Origin: Cerioporus squamosus
Taxonomy: Eukaryota; Basidiomycota; Agaricomycetes; Polyporales; Polyporaceae
DNA length: 64,000 bases
Direction: 5' to 3'
NCBI GenBank assembly: GCA_022592435.1
Contig: JABYQS010000169.1
Span: 1 to 64,000, forward strand
The notes under the pieces were generated by a model. The model worked only from the letters and a program-made list of their open reading frames with translations, was not told the DNA's origin and searched no databases. The first letter of the stretch is position 1; each line of letters starts with the position of its first letter. The position numbers were made by a program, and so were the translations under genes. This document shows, in pieces, positions 53,820-64,000 of the stretch.

Positions 53820-55389
53820 ATGCCCACACTCATTTTGCGCACGCTCGTTCTCCTCCTGTCATCAGCTTCAGCATGGACCGTCACCACTGTGGCAGTCGAT
53901 GACTTGGATCCTCGTATCCTATACTCCGGGGCTTGGACCAGGAATCCGATCGCCGACCCGCAGATGCTCAACTATCATGGGACACTCACGTTCACCAGCG
54001 ATGCCACCGCGTTGGCCACTTTCACCTTCTCAGGAGGTACGTAACTCGTCTTTGTATTTGTCTCATTAATGCTTAGCTAGCTTTGTTGCCAGCCACCCAG
54101 GTCCAAGTCTTCGGCTCTTTCCCTGTGGCAGGGACGTTCGCTATGCATTCGTCATGCAGCATCGATGGCACCGAAGTGACGCCGTTCGAGCCTCCTAGCG
54201 TCATCGGCCACCCAGCGTACCATCAGCAGTTCTTCATCTCGAACACCCTCACCACCGGCACACACAAGCTCGTGATCGCGAATCTGGGCCGGACGTTCTA
54301 CTTGGATTACATCCTACTCACTCTCCCTGCATCGTCTACGCTGTCGTCTTTCCCCACTTCGACTCACAGCGCCGCCCCTTCCGTGCCTTCCCAGACTACG
54401 TCGCAATTGTCGTCTGCAACGACCACTCCGACTGCAGAGTCGTCGACCGTCTTTGTAGTCACTCAAGAACAGACGAACACTACACCTCAGACGACCCAAG
54501 ATTCAACAACGAGTGCCGCTTCAATGTCCCCTTCGAGCCTAACCGGCATTCCCGTCTCATCTTCCCTTGTGTCGATTACCCCCTCGATCAACGCACCGGG
54601 CTCTACGTCCTCACTGCCAAACGCTACGCAGAACGGGGCCAGCTCGTCTACTTCCACCGGAGCGTCCCAGAGAAGCGAAGCTGTCGTTCTTCCGCCCGGA
54701 GTCTACGCGGCCATAGCAGTCGGCGGTTTTACTGTGGTTGTCCTGGTGGCCGCCGGCCTATACTGCTTTCTCCGATGTGGGAGACGACGCCAATCCATGC
54801 AAAATGATGTGACTCCATTTGGTGAGATCCGATGAACGTGTTCGACCCTCATCTCGCAGCTCACTTTTGAATGTCCCTAGATCCCGGGTTGACTTCTCTT
54901 GCTTCGGAGAAGTCGCCGCGGCCGTACGCACGCGCGTACCGTGCGTCATCCACAGCCTCGACCCTCAATCATGACGCCCCACCCTATACTGCAGTCGACG
55001 AGACGCGCACACCCGAATCGATCAGCCACGATGTCGCTGAGGAAGACATCCTTCGCATCGTTGTCGATGAGCGCGGAGGACACACGGAGATGGTAGCATA
55101 CGAGCCTCTTGGGTCGCCTTCAGCAGCGTCCCCACTCGTACCCCGCCGCTATAACGGGAACCATCACGACAGTCTATCCCCTCTCACGTCTTCCCCTGTA
55201 TCTCCGGCGTCGAATTCCAAGCGCGCTTGTCGTGATACCAAGGAGCTCAGGAGGCGATCCTTGGATGGCGGCGTACGACTCGCCGGGGGCCCGTCAGGGA
55301 ACAGAAGAGATGCGGATGTGACAGACGTCGATGCACGTAGTGCGGTGTCCACGCTACCGCCTCTGTACGATGGGTATACTGCGGCCTAG
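53820..55389 (+). CDS. secreted-domain single-pass membrane protein
   Basis: Predicted exons are 53820-54036, 54093-54821 and 54881-55389 (introns 56 and 59 nt), 1455 nt, 484 aa. A signal peptide (MPTLILRTLVLLLSSASA) is followed by an ectodomain with TVAVDDLDPRILYSGAW, a pattern common in basidiomycete surface proteins, and then LVIANLGRTFYLDYILL. A Ser/Thr-rich stalk, one helix (VYAAIAVGGFTVVVLVAAGL) and a basic juxtamembrane region follow. The cytoplasmic tail is Ser/Pro-rich. The plan suggests a cell-wall or surface sensor; the binding target is unknown. The intron after the helix (TTT-G/GTGAG) sits at the same kind of place as in the other two membrane protein genes, within a TPFG/SPFG-like motif. 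Confidence 0.85.
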
Positions 55390-55465
55390 CTCTGCGGCCG
55401 GGGTTGCGTGGTAGATGCTCGTTCCTCTTCCTGCTTTCAAGTTGCGTTGTATTTACTGGGTCACG

Positions 55466-55477
55466 AAGTTTGTGTTT
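55466..55477 (+). repeat. 12-bp direct repeat flanking a retroposed fragment, left
   Basis: AAGTTTGTGTTT, repeated at 55588-55599. Confidence 0.6.
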
Positions 55478-55587
55478 ACATGATTGGTGATTCCCCCGAC
55501 CCGCACACTATGTCGTTACTCTGCTGTGTATTGCCTACCATAGGGCTCGGCCCTCGAGGGCAATAAACGAGGATCTCCAAAAAAAAA
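55478..55587 (+). mobile_element. short retroposed fragment with poly(A) tail
   Basis: A 110-bp segment contains AATAAA at 55562-55567, ends in an A run (55579-55589) and is bracketed by 12-bp direct repeats. This is the signature of LINE-driven retroposition of a short RNA or an mRNA 3' end. I do not recognise the source; no pol III boxes were evident. It lies in or near the 3' untranslated region of the gene ending at 55389, whose own poly(A) signal it may supply. Confidence 0.5.
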
Positions 55588-55599
55588 AAGTTTGTGTTT
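55588..55599 (+). repeat. 12-bp direct repeat flanking a retroposed fragment, right
   Basis: AAGTTTGTGTTT; its first two A's merge with the A run. Confidence 0.55.
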
Positions 55600-56834
55600 T
55601 CTGTGCTTTCGATCTCGGCGTCGCTGACATGTTGTCTCCAGATTTTATCAGACTATCGAACTCTGTGTCGTCTGTCAGCCACAACGCGATGGTTACAAGA
55701 CAGCATCTCGTGCAGATTAACAGTGAGAAGTGAGGAAGTAGCCTCTGTACGGAGAGCGCGGACACTTCCCTAGCAGAACCCAAGGTGAATGGCAGATCGC
55801 CCGACGCGCCCTGGTTTCTTCGGCACTGACAGATCTTCGCAGACTGTTCGAAGCTTGCGCGCCGTCCTCTCTTTATGGCAGATCGTTGGACCCCTCAAGC
55901 ATCGCTGAAGCGCATGCATGGATGTAATCTGATGGCTGAGGACTCAAGCATCAAGATGGCTCGTAGTCCTCAACGTACAATGCTGCCCGGAGTACGATGC
56001 CGACTCCGTTTGAGTCGTCTCGCATTGCACAATATGGAGCCTTGCCCGTGGAATGGACACCTCAACTCAGGGACGTCTTCGGGCTCCCTCGCAGCTTGCT
56101 CAAGCTTCCGCGGACTCGGCGCTGCACCTGCTCAACTCCTATTTGAACGTTCTCCGAGTCATCACGTTCCAGGCAGCTAGCTGCTCCCGCATGGCCGCAC
56201 GTCCAAATTTCAGTGAACATCCGAGGTCAAGAGGGCCCACTCGAGCCGGGAGTGGGTCTGCCGCAGACTGTGAGGATGAGCCAACTGTCTGTGAGGAAGA
56301 CAGTACTGCGAATGTTGCTGTATCGACAATGTCACGCTCTCGCGCTCCTTGGTCGCGTCGCGGTAGAGAAGTTCTCGATCCCATACACCAGGTGATTGAC
56401 TCATTAGGACAAGTTATAAGTCGGACATCTTCCGCCAGGATCGTCACCGTGGGCCGGACGGGCCGCCCTTCCTGCAGTCGGCGTCTCAGAGTCCCTAGTT
56501 CCTCTTCCTCTACCACGACCTCCCCGTACAAACTTGTCTTCCTCTGCTAGTCAATGACTGCATCTGGACGCGAACCTCAAGTACTTGCAGCTGCAAAGAC
56601 CACAGCCCGCGTAGTGCGCTTTCCATGCACCCATGCCACGTATAAAGCTCGCACTTCGTCGAATCCGACGACATGGCGTGAAGAAGACTTCGGACTACAA
56701 GCAAGAGAGATAGAGCCTCTGTGATGGCCTGTTGAGCCAGGAAGGGATCATGCAATGCTGAGCGTGAATGGCAATTTGCTAGTGAGTGAGTGAGTGAGCG
56801 CGATTGTCTCTGTGCCTCGAATCACAAAACACGC
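55600..56834. other. intergenic next to the Gypsy element
   Basis: No supported exon. A short (GAGT)n repeat lies at about 56782-56800, close to the LTR edge. Confidence 0.4.
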
Positions 56835-57841
56835 TGATAGACCTAGACACGGGGCTTGTGCGTCGGTCCGAAGGTGCGAAGGTCCGGTGGGCGTACACCA
56901 GGGGAGTCGAGAGGAGGAAGAGAAGAGGAGAGGAGAGGGAAGGGAGGAAGGGAGGTCGACTAGGAGTCTTGTACTTCGAGTAGTGGTCGAATCGAACGCG
57001 TTTTGACGCGTCCGGAAGTCGCGCGGGAGCTCGAACGAGGGTGCAGAGGGAGAGAACGAAGCTAGAAGTCGAAACGAGGACGTGAGTACGAAAGTCGGAC
57101 GTCGGAAGTCGAGGTCGAGGTCGAAGTCGGAGACGGAGTCGCACGGTACGAAGGGGGGGCTAAAACTTGTGATTCAGCGTCGCTCTGAGTCGCTATATAC
57201 ATGCTGAGAACTGTATATGACGTAGCTACTCGAGAGAACGGTCGCGAGGGAGATGAGGAGAGAGAGAAAGAGCTGGAACCCGGGAAAAGCTAAGTACGGG
57301 AAGAGCGCTAACCGCTTGACATACGCGAGGCGCGATCACGAGGGCGCGTCTGAGGGGTGTGGTGGATAGTCCGAATTGTGTACGAGCTGTACCGTATGTA
57401 GAGACTAAAGTAATCGTATCGTAGTGGTCCTGGAGGTCAAGCGGCGGTGCGAAAATAGTTTTGGTGTGAATAGGAAGGATGGGAAGGGAGTGGGAGGCGG
57501 TCGTCTCGGGGTCGGGCTGAGGCAGCGCGCGCGTCTCGAGCTGATCGGAGACGCGCTCGGAATGCGTCGCGTTGGACGAGGGCGTCGTCGGTGGGGCTGC
57601 GGGCGAGTCGGGAGTGTCGTGCGCCGTCTGGGCTGACGTCGAGGTCGGGGCTGCTTGGTCAGCTCGATGTCGACCGCGTTCTCGAGCTTTCGTGCAACTC
57701 CGGGCATGTTCAGAGCATCAGTGCGTGTCGCGTCTCGACGAGGACCGTGCGCGAGGTTCGCGAGGACGTCGGCGTTCGTATGGGGGTCGGCGGAGGCGTC
57801 GGTGGTCGGGATACACGCACAGCGAGGCGCGGGGCTCATCA
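56835..57841 (-). repeat. 3' LTR of the Gypsy element
   Basis: About 1.0 kb, reading TGATGAGCC at its start (57841) and CTATCA at its end (56835). The borders are set by the match to the solo LTR at 20151-21169 and by the polypurine tract just before it. It contains a TATA-like GTATATAG. Confidence 0.85.
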
Positions 57842-57852
57842 CCTCCTCCCTA
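57842..57852 (-). other. polypurine tract
   Basis: On the element strand GTAGGGAGGAGG ends directly at the TG of the 3' LTR, the expected place for the plus-strand primer. Confidence 0.75.
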
Positions 57853-58071
57853 CTTAGATCTGGACCGTCCTCGGTCCAAACCTTCGTGAGGGAGAGCGTT
57901 GAGGGCGAGGCGACGTGGGACCAGGGCTAGACGGCAATGCTTGCGAGGGACAGGACGTGGCGTGGATGGGTTATGTGGTAGACATGGGCGAGAGGTGGCG
58001 GTGAGTGATGTATAGTAGAAGGGGAGCGTACCATGTACTCAGCAGCTCCTCCCCACTTGAATGGGAACTCC

Positions 58072-61000
58072 CTACTCGTCCTCCAACTCGTCGTGAGTCT
58101 CCTCGGCCTGTGGGTGTGTGATTGGTGCGTCCTCATCGTCTAGAAGCTCGTCGTCGTCGCCTAGGGAGGTCGAGGCTTCCATCTCCCGAAGTCGCGCAGT
58201 CGAGATGTCGATGTGATCACCGTCGTCGAGCCATGCAAGGTCGATGCGCTCACGAGCGAGGTAGGGCAGCAGGCGAAACGCAGCAACCGGCCGGTCGAGC
58301 ACGGAGCCGTCAAGCTCGCAGAGGATGTACGCGCCGCCTCGATTGCGGGATAGCACGACATATGGGCCGAGGTATCGAGGTCGCATCTTGCGGTTGAGAC
58401 TCTTCTCAATCGCGGTGTTCCTCATGAGCACGAGTGCCCCGCGCTGGAAGTCATAGTCGCGGATGGTGGAGGCGTGATCCCGCTCAAGCTGACGGGCTGC
58501 TGCAAGCCGGGACTCATAGACCTTCGAATAAATGATTTCGAGGTCTTGTTGGCGTCGTGCGAGTGCTCGTGCGCGTGCTCCGATGAGCTCCGTAGTCGAG
58601 ACGAGGGTGTCCGGCGCAGGCATGAGGTAAGTTGCCTCAAAGATGTCGAGCGGAAGGACGGGATGGCAGCCGGTTGCTGCGAAGAATGGTGAGCATCCCA
58701 TGCGACGGCGCACCATAATACGGTCGGACCAGAGGACGTGGTGAAGGTGCTGCGACCATTTTGACTGGTCGCCGCCCGCAGCCTTGAAGAGACCTTGACG
58801 GACATCGAAATGCGGCCGCTCGACGATGCCGTTCGCGCGCGAGTTGTACGCCGAGATCCGAATATGGTGGATGCCGTACTTCTTCGCCAAGTAATCGAGA
58901 GCCTTGACCCAAGGTGTCCCGTTGTCTGAGACGAGCTCGACGACCGTGCCCCATCGACAGAGGACATCTTGAAAGAGCCACTCGCCCAGAGCCTTGCCAG
59001 TCTCTCGACGAAGTGCGCGTCCTTCCGCATAGCCCGTAGTTGCGCACCGGCCGTGAGCGAGGTATTTGAAGCCAGCGGACGTCGGGAGGTGCATCGAGTC
59101 GACATGGAAGCGGACGAAGATCGACGGAGGGACTGGGACGGAGGGAGGGATGAGAACTTGACGCAGCTGCCGCGTCTGACACAGGTGACACGTCCGGACA
59201 TACCAGACGATGTCCGCCTGCATCTGCGGCCACCAGAACCGTTCGGAGATGAGCGCAGTCGTCGCATAAGCTCCCTTGTGCGCAACGTCGTCGTGAGCTT
59301 GCCGGAGAATGTCGAGACGGCGTTCCGGCCAGACCACGAGCCTGTCGAAACCGGACGGACCTGCACGTCGCCAGAGACGACCCTGCTTGACGTAGAACCG
59401 TGTCGCATACCGATGGAAGGTGGTGAAGGAGTCATCGGAGAGGGAAGGGGGACGTTGTAGGGTGGTGAGGTACTTGTAGACGTCTCGGAGGCGTTCATCT
59501 TCGAGTTGAGCAGATGTGGAGCGGGGAATGGAGACGGGAGAAGGGACAGCGTCTTGAGAAGGAGCGGATGGGGATTGGGTAAAGATAGGAAGAGGGTGAT
59601 GGTGAGCGAAGTGAAGGAGGGGTGGGGAGGGGTTGATGAGTTGGAGAAGTCCGTTGAGACGGTCAATCCAGTCATCTTCCTTGTCGGGAACTTGAGAGTC
59701 GTCGTCGAGCGGCTGAGGGCGGCGTCGAGACAAGCCATCAGGACCGTGAAGGACACCGGGAACGTGAACGAGTCGGAAGTGGAATGTGAGAATGGTGACG
59801 ATCCAACGATTGAGGGTCGCGTTGGGAGCTTCGTCTGGGTTGTTGAGCATGCCTTGGATGTAGCGAGCGTCGACCTCAACGACGAGATTGCGCACACCAA
59901 TGAGGATGCGCTTGCAGGCCTTGAGCGCGTGATAAAGCCCGTACAACTCGAGCTTGGCTTGCGAATAACCGGCCTCGCGAGCGTTAAGGGTAATAGAGCC
60001 GAAGCGAGCGTAGAAGCGACGAGAGGGGTTGTCAAGATCGCATTGCGCGAGCAAGTAGCCGATAGCGATGTACGAGGTGTCGACTGCCAGTATGACTTCA
60101 GCAGAAGACGTGTAGTCGATGGGTCGGAGGGCTGGGGAATGGATGAGAGCGTTCTTGAGGTCGTCCATGGCTTTCTGCTGCTCGGGACCCCACTGGAAGA
60201 CGGCGCCCTTACGCGTGAGCTGCGTGAGTGGCCAGGCACGTTTTCCGAAGTTCTGAATGAACGAACGGGCAACACCGACTGTCCCAAGGAACGCGCGCAC
60301 GTCAGAGACGTCGCGACAAGGTCCCCAGTTCACGATCTTGGCGTAGTTGCTTGGCTCCGGGACGCGGCCTTCGTATGTGCATCTGTGTCCGACGACGGTG
60401 TATTCCGACGCGATGAGGATCGACTTGAGGCCCGAGAACGTGCCGCCGCAGTACTTCATGCGCTGCACAACGCGGTTGACGTTGTTGAGGTGCTCCCAGA
60501 CGAACCGGCGAATGCCTGGGTTCTCCGGGATCGTCTCAAAGCCGCCGTCGGGGAGTTCGTATCGCGTTGCTGGACCTCGGATAGGGACGTCGTCGATGAA
60601 CGGCTGGGTGATGTGGGGGATCTCGTCTTGGAGTATGAAGCAGACGTCCTCGTGAAAGATCGGCACAGAGTTCGTCCATCCCATGGGCAGAGTGACGAGG
60701 CGACGAGCTCCGAATGGCGTCTGGAATGTCGTGAGGTCGCGGGACTCCTCAGCGATCTTACGCTCGTCGTAACCGACATAGAGATCGAGTGCTCCACCGC
60801 AGGCGCGAGCGGCGAAGCTCTCGGCGAGCTGCTCTGTGAAAGGAGGGAGGCCCGAGTGGGCAATGGTCACTGCATTCAACGGCTCGAGGGAGTGAACAAG
60901 ACGGAGAGACTTGCCGTCTTTCTTCACCACACAGAACCAGCGAGAGCGATACGACGAGTTCGACGGTTCGTACACTCCAGCGGCTTCCTTGCGGCGGATA

Positions 61001-61533
61001 ATAGCACAGACCTCGTCGAAAAGTCCAGGAGGGATGGGGATATTGCGCTGAACCCATGGCCGGTGGGGGATGGTCGGGATAACGATCGGCGGGAAGAAGT
61101 CTTCACGGAATTGGCCGCGTTCCTCGTCGTTCCAGGCGAATGCGGAGTTCTGTTGCATGAGGAGCTGGTGGAGAAGAGCGCGTTCGTCGGGCCATAGGAA
61201 ATTGCCGTCGTGAAGCTTGTCCGCAGTGTCCTTGCGCTCCTGCGTGTACCGGCCGGTCGGGACAAAGGGAGGAGGATGCGGGGAGAGTGGAGGCATATCG
61301 GCGAGGGGATCTCCGGAAATCTTGCGGACAATACGGAACTGGTCGGGAAGCGGAGCAAGGACGGGTTTAGTCTTCTTAGCCACCGGCTTGTACTTCCGTT
61401 TGGTTGCAAAGACAGGCACCGGAGAAGTGGGAGAAGAAGGACTGGCAAATTCAAAAGGGAGGCGGTCAGAGAACAAGTTTGAAGAGGAATAATCATGAGA
61501 AGGTAAAGGAACGTCTGTAGTATGATCCAGCAC
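58072..61533 (-). CDS. Gypsy Pol: reverse transcriptase - RNase H - integrase
   Basis: This is an open frame of 1153 aa. The reverse transcriptase has LDLYVGYDERK (about residue 249) and the catalytic FIDD (about 312). RNase H follows (VILAVDTSYIAIGYLLAQCD, LELYGLYHALKACKRIL). The integrase has an HHCC zinc region (HDDVAHKGAY ... CHLCQTRQ) and DDE residues in FHVDSMHL, SDNGTPW and IVERPHF. The C-terminus is acidic (DDDELLDDED). No chromodomain was recognised. The frame differs from gag-protease and starts about 315 nt after its end, so translation by reinitiation or a spliced or shifted message is needed. Confidence 0.9.
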   Translation of the reverse strand: MLDHTTDVPLPSHDYSSSNLFSDRLPFEFASPSSPTSPVPVFATKRKYKPVAKKTKPVLAPLPDQFRIVRKISGDPLADMPPLSPHPPPFVPTGRYTQERKDTADKLHDGNFLWPDERALLHQLLMQQNSAFAWNDEERGQFREDFFPPIVIPTIPHRPWVQRNIPIPPGLFDEVCAIIRRKEAAGVYEPSNSSYRSRWFCVVKKDGKSLRLVHSLEPLNAVTIAHSGLPPFTEQLAESFAARACGGALDLYVGYDERKIAEESRDLTTFQTPFGARRLVTLPMGWTNSVPIFHEDVCFILQDEIPHITQPFIDDVPIRGPATRYELPDGGFETIPENPGIRRFVWEHLNNVNRVVQRMKYCGGTFSGLKSILIASEYTVVGHRCTYEGRVPEPSNYAKIVNWGPCRDVSDVRAFLGTVGVARSFIQNFGKRAWPLTQLTRKGAVFQWGPEQQKAMDDLKNALIHSPALRPIDYTSSAEVILAVDTSYIAIGYLLAQCDLDNPSRRFYARFGSITLNAREAGYSQAKLELYGLYHALKACKRILIGVRNLVVEVDARYIQGMLNNPDEAPNATLNRWIVTILTFHFRLVHVPGVLHGPDGLSRRRPQPLDDDSQVPDKEDDWIDRLNGLLQLINPSPPLLHFAHHHPLPIFTQSPSAPSQDAVPSPVSIPRSTSAQLEDERLRDVYKYLTTLQRPPSLSDDSFTTFHRYATRFYVKQGRLWRRAGPSGFDRLVVWPERRLDILRQAHDDVAHKGAYATTALISERFWWPQMQADIVWYVRTCHLCQTRQLRQVLIPPSVPVPPSIFVRFHVDSMHLPTSAGFKYLAHGRCATTGYAEGRALRRETGKALGEWLFQDVLCRWGTVVELVSDNGTPWVKALDYLAKKYGIHHIRISAYNSRANGIVERPHFDVRQGLFKAAGGDQSKWSQHLHHVLWSDRIMVRRRMGCSPFFAATGCHPVLPLDIFEATYLMPAPDTLVSTTELIGARARALARRQQDLEIIYSKVYESRLAAARQLERDHASTIRDYDFQRGALVLMRNTAIEKSLNRKMRPRYLGPYVVLSRNRGGAYILCELDGSVLDRPVAAFRLLPYLARERIDLAWLDDGDHIDISTARLREMEASTSLGDDDELLDDEDAPITHPQAEETHDELEDE

Positions 61534-61847
61534 ATGAGAATGTATGGAAAAGAGCGAACTAGTAAGTGGTAAACTGTCCTTGGGATGTGTAGCTGAGTTG
61601 GATAATGGAAGAGAGATAAATGTGGGTTGAATAGACTGATGGTAGTATGTGGAATAAGGGAAGGAGGGATCTGCAAGGGAATCAGAGCCAAGTATGGCTG
61701 GGTCGCAAACGGAAAGATAAAGTAAGTCTAGGTGAGTGGGAGGGTCGAAGTCCGGGTCCAGAAGCGAGAAGGCATCTATGGTAAGGGGATCAGAGTGTCC
61801 TGGAGCGTAGCTAAGAACTATTGCGGCTTCTCCCTGGTTGTCGTCGA

Positions 61848-64000
61848 TCAGATCCTCGAGCCGGCTTGAAAACCCGGGTTAGGGCGTGTCTGAAGTCGAG
61901 AAGGCATCGGGGATGCTCGCGAGAACTCGGGCTCGATGCGCGGTAGAGTCGGGATGGTAGTCTCGAGGTCCGAGTTCGGATCGTACAGGGTGATTGTCTG
62001 CGAGCCGTCTGAATTCGTCTGGACTGAACTGGAGGTAAGAACGTCGAATGGGCGGCCAAGTAGAACGTCGTAGGGTGCGGAAGGGATGACATGGATCTGG
62101 AGATAAACGACGATGGATCCGAATCGAACTGGGACGTTGCGTGCAAGCCCGAGAGTCTCGCTGACCTGTCCGTTTGCGCTTTGCATCGGTATCTTCAGCC
62201 GTTTATCGAAGTCGATGCCGAGCGAGTGTGCGACGCCTTCCGACATGGAGATGATTGCTGAGCCGCTGTCGAGAATGCAAGAGATGCGAGCCTTGTTCAG
62301 GAACACGCCCTCGATCGCTCGAACAGCGGCCGATGGAGGAGCGACGCGGATGGGAACCGGTTCTTCGTCGGGAGGGAGGTCTCGGAGGTACTGCTCATAT
62401 GGATCTTGCATTACGAGCGCACCGGGCGGCGGAGATTGTGTTGCCTGGACGAAGCTGACTGGCATCGAGGCGAGGAACGCGTCAAGAGGCTTCATGTTGA
62501 TCTCATCTTCCGAGTCGTCGAGGTCTTCCGTGTAGGGGAGGTCGAAGCCGGTGGTGCCGACATCTTGAGCAAGAACAGGCTCCGCACCTGTAGCGACTCG
62601 ACGCGAAGAGCAAGCCTCCCTGGTTTGCTGGCGAACCTCCGGCGCAATGGAGAGCAGCTCCTCTTGGCTGAGAGTGATCTGCGTCTCCATGCACCGCTTG
62701 AAGACGTTCGCGGCGTGCCGGGGATCGTACACCGGGGCCTGTGTCCGGTACGCAGCTTCCTGCTTCTTGGCAGGCTGCGCAGGACGCGATGGAGGAGCGG
62801 CGAAGTTGCGTTGACTCAGAGGGATGTAGGTCGCATCGCGGGCAGCGCAGTACGGGTGCTCTGGAAACTGAGTGGTCTCCGAAGAGCTAGTGCCAGCGGC
62901 CTGAGGGTGTGCGGACTCGACTGGGGGTGGTAAAGGCGCGGTTACTGTCGGGACTTCGAGTCGGGGACGTTCTTGCTGAGTCGGGGATGTGGTCGACGAA
63001 GTCTCCGGTGCAGCTGCGCTCGAGTTCCTGTGCTGCTCCTCTGGTACTTCCTCAATGCGAGCCTCTGGAGCTGGCGGGTCAGCAACACGATGCGGGGGCT
63101 CTGAGAAGCGTACCCCGCGCCGCTGCGCTCGCTCTGCGCGTGCCCGAGACTGATCAGCAGCCTCTTGAGTGACGCGCTGCCGCTGAGCTCGCTGCCGCTC
63201 CAGCGCATACAGCTCTTGACGAAGACTGTCGATCCGCTGGTCCTGGTCGAGGGTGTGGATGATGCCGCCGGCGTATGTGGGTGCAGGAGGACGTGGGTGG
63301 TCGGAAGCCAGATATGAAGGCGTCTGTGTCGTCGTGAGAGCGGCAGGTTGCGACACCGGTGAGAAGAACAACTGCGGCGCCGCATTCGTCGAGCGCGCCT
63401 CCGGATAGAGCCTATAGTACTCCTGGACGCGTTCGCGAAGCGTGCCACCATGCACAGCCGAGGGAACATAGTTCCCGGATGCAAGAACCACCTCCTGCTT
63501 GTCGTTCCGAGTGACGAGTCCAGCCTGGATGTCAGCGTCGACTTGAGGGCAGCGGCGGATAGGATGGGTAGTGTCTCCGCAGTAGAAACATGCTCGAGGT
63601 CCTGAGGACGGCGGCGACGGGTTCTGCGACGCACTGAGGTGTGGCGGAAGCTGCCGGGCTGCTGGTCCGAGAGCGACGGGGACTTGCGGTGCGGCGGCAA
63701 GTTGAGCACGCTGGAACTGGAGGAAGGCTGAAGTCATAGCCTTGAGAGCTTCCGTGACCTCGGCGAGCTCTGACTTGACAGGCGACGGGGTCGACGAAGA
63801 TGGGGAAAGGGTGGAGGAGACTGGGGCAGGGGACACAAAGCGATGGTGAGTGAAGGAAGAAGGGACCGTCGCTTCGAGGATATGTCGGACAGCTTCCGTG
63901 ACTTGTGCGATGGAGTACTGTTGGCGTGGGGCTAGAACCTCAGGGTGAGTAATCTTCAAACGTTCTAGGACCTGCGTTCGAAGACTCTCCTGTAAACCCT
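61848..64000 (-). CDS. Gypsy Gag-protease (5' end beyond the window)
   Basis: The frame is open from the window edge to the stop at 61848. A zinc knuckle CFYCGDTTHPIRRC (Cys-x2-Cys-x4-His-x4-Cys) follows a Gln/Ala/Pro-rich Gag part. A long Pro/Ser/Gln-rich linker comes next. A retropepsin-like domain with ILDSGSAIISMSEG and LLGRPFDVL lies near the C-terminus. The active site is DSG, a known variant of DTG. The apparent first codon near 63959 is internal; the frame continues upstream past 64000. Confidence 0.88.
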   Translation of the reverse strand, partial: GLQESLRTQVLERLKITHPEVLAPRQQYSIAQVTEAVRHILEATVPSSFTHHRFVSPAPVSSTLSPSSSTPSPVKSELAEVTEALKAMTSAFLQFQRAQLAAAPQVPVALGPAARQLPPHLSASQNPSPPSSGPRACFYCGDTTHPIRRCPQVDADIQAGLVTRNDKQEVVLASGNYVPSAVHGGTLRERVQEYYRLYPEARSTNAAPQLFFSPVSQPAALTTTQTPSYLASDHPRPPAPTYAGGIIHTLDQDQRIDSLRQELYALERQRAQRQRVTQEAADQSRARAERAQRRGVRFSEPPHRVADPPAPEARIEEVPEEQHRNSSAAAPETSSTTSPTQQERPRLEVPTVTAPLPPPVESAHPQAAGTSSSETTQFPEHPYCAARDATYIPLSQRNFAAPPSRPAQPAKKQEAAYRTQAPVYDPRHAANVFKRCMETQITLSQEELLSIAPEVRQQTREACSSRRVATGAEPVLAQDVGTTGFDLPYTEDLDDSEDEINMKPLDAFLASMPVSFVQATQSPPPGALVMQDPYEQYLRDLPPDEEPVPIRVAPPSAAVRAIEGVFLNKARISCILDSGSAIISMSEGVAHSLGIDFDKRLKIPMQSANGQVSETLGLARNVPVRFGSIVVYLQIHVIPSAPYDVLLGRPFDVLTSSSVQTNSDGSQTITLYDPNSDLETTIPTLPRIEPEFSRASPMPSRLQTRPNPGFQAGSRI

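Larger units (their letters stand above)
56835..64000 (-). mobile_element. Gypsy LTR retrotransposon, cut by the window end
   Basis: On the minus strand the order from the window end is gag-protease, then reverse transcriptase - RNase H - integrase, a short untranslated part, a polypurine tract and the 3' LTR. The long frames are open, so the copy may be young. The 5' LTR and start of gag lie beyond 64000. The integrase after RNase H places it in Gypsy/Metaviridae. Confidence 0.92.

Noticed and set aside
56782..56801. (GAGT)n run as a transposon target duplication or CRISPR-like repeat
   Set aside because: It is a simple microsatellite of about four units beside the LTR; no array or matching flank exists.
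57405..57842. 145-aa Arg/Pro-rich frame
   Set aside because: It lies wholly inside the 3' LTR; the solo LTR at 20 kb does not keep the frame.
59506..61197. 563-aa plus-strand open frame
   Set aside because: It is the antisense shadow of the Gypsy pol frame, whose reverse transcriptase and integrase motifs are unambiguous.

Overview
The window is nuclear DNA of a filamentous basidiomycete, most likely an agaricomycete. Support: GC-rich genes split by 45-90 nt GT-AG introns; lineage-expanded BTB, F-box-like and EthD (dimeric alpha/beta barrel) families; Ser/Thr-rich single-pass membrane proteins; a Gypsy LTR element and a Tad-like LINE that ends in RNase H. No bacterial operon, CRISPR array, tRNA or rRNA gene was seen. 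Gene models were spliced by eye, so exon edges are predictions. Many models have a spliced length divisible by three, which supports them.

Layout. 0.5-18.3 kb: a small unknown gene, then five BTB paralogs (1.4, 3.9, 8.1, 12.0 and 16.3 kb), the ribosomal stalk gene RPP1 (5.6 kb), an EthD gene (6.7 kb) and two F-box/leucine-rich-like genes (10.3 and 14.4 kb). 18.3-26.7 kb: gene-poor, with an EthD relic, a solo LTR of the resident Gypsy family and one or two small unknown genes. 26.7-39.3 kb: EthD and F-box-like genes interleaved; the last F-box gene is split by a 3.0-kb 5'-truncated LINE with a 13-bp target-site duplication. 40.7-42.1 kb: a membrane protein gene. 44.2-52.5 kb: a tandem duplication of a three-gene block (EthD, F-box-like, membrane protein) in which each copy has lost a different gene and the second carries a tandem pair of identical 652-bp MITE-like elements. 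53.8-55.4 kb: a signal-peptide membrane protein. 56.8-64.0 kb: the 3' part of a Gypsy element on the minus strand, cut by the window end.

How the genes may work together: BTB proteins commonly act as CUL3 adaptors and F-box proteins as SCF adaptors, so much of the window may encode substrate-recruiting parts of ubiquitin ligases. EthD-like genes sit beside F-box-like genes at five of their seven loci here. Five upstream regions share an ACGCG-containing motif, four of them 39-97 nt before an F-box-like start codon. This repeated pairing is the best candidate for an undescribed functional module, but that is inference.

Caution: at least ten reading-frame breaks are single-base losses or gains, mostly in C/G runs, including one inside the normally essential RPP1 gene. 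Several apparent pseudogenes may therefore be assembly errors. The LINE-split gene, the amber codon in the second BTB gene and the EthD and membrane-protein relics cannot be explained that way.
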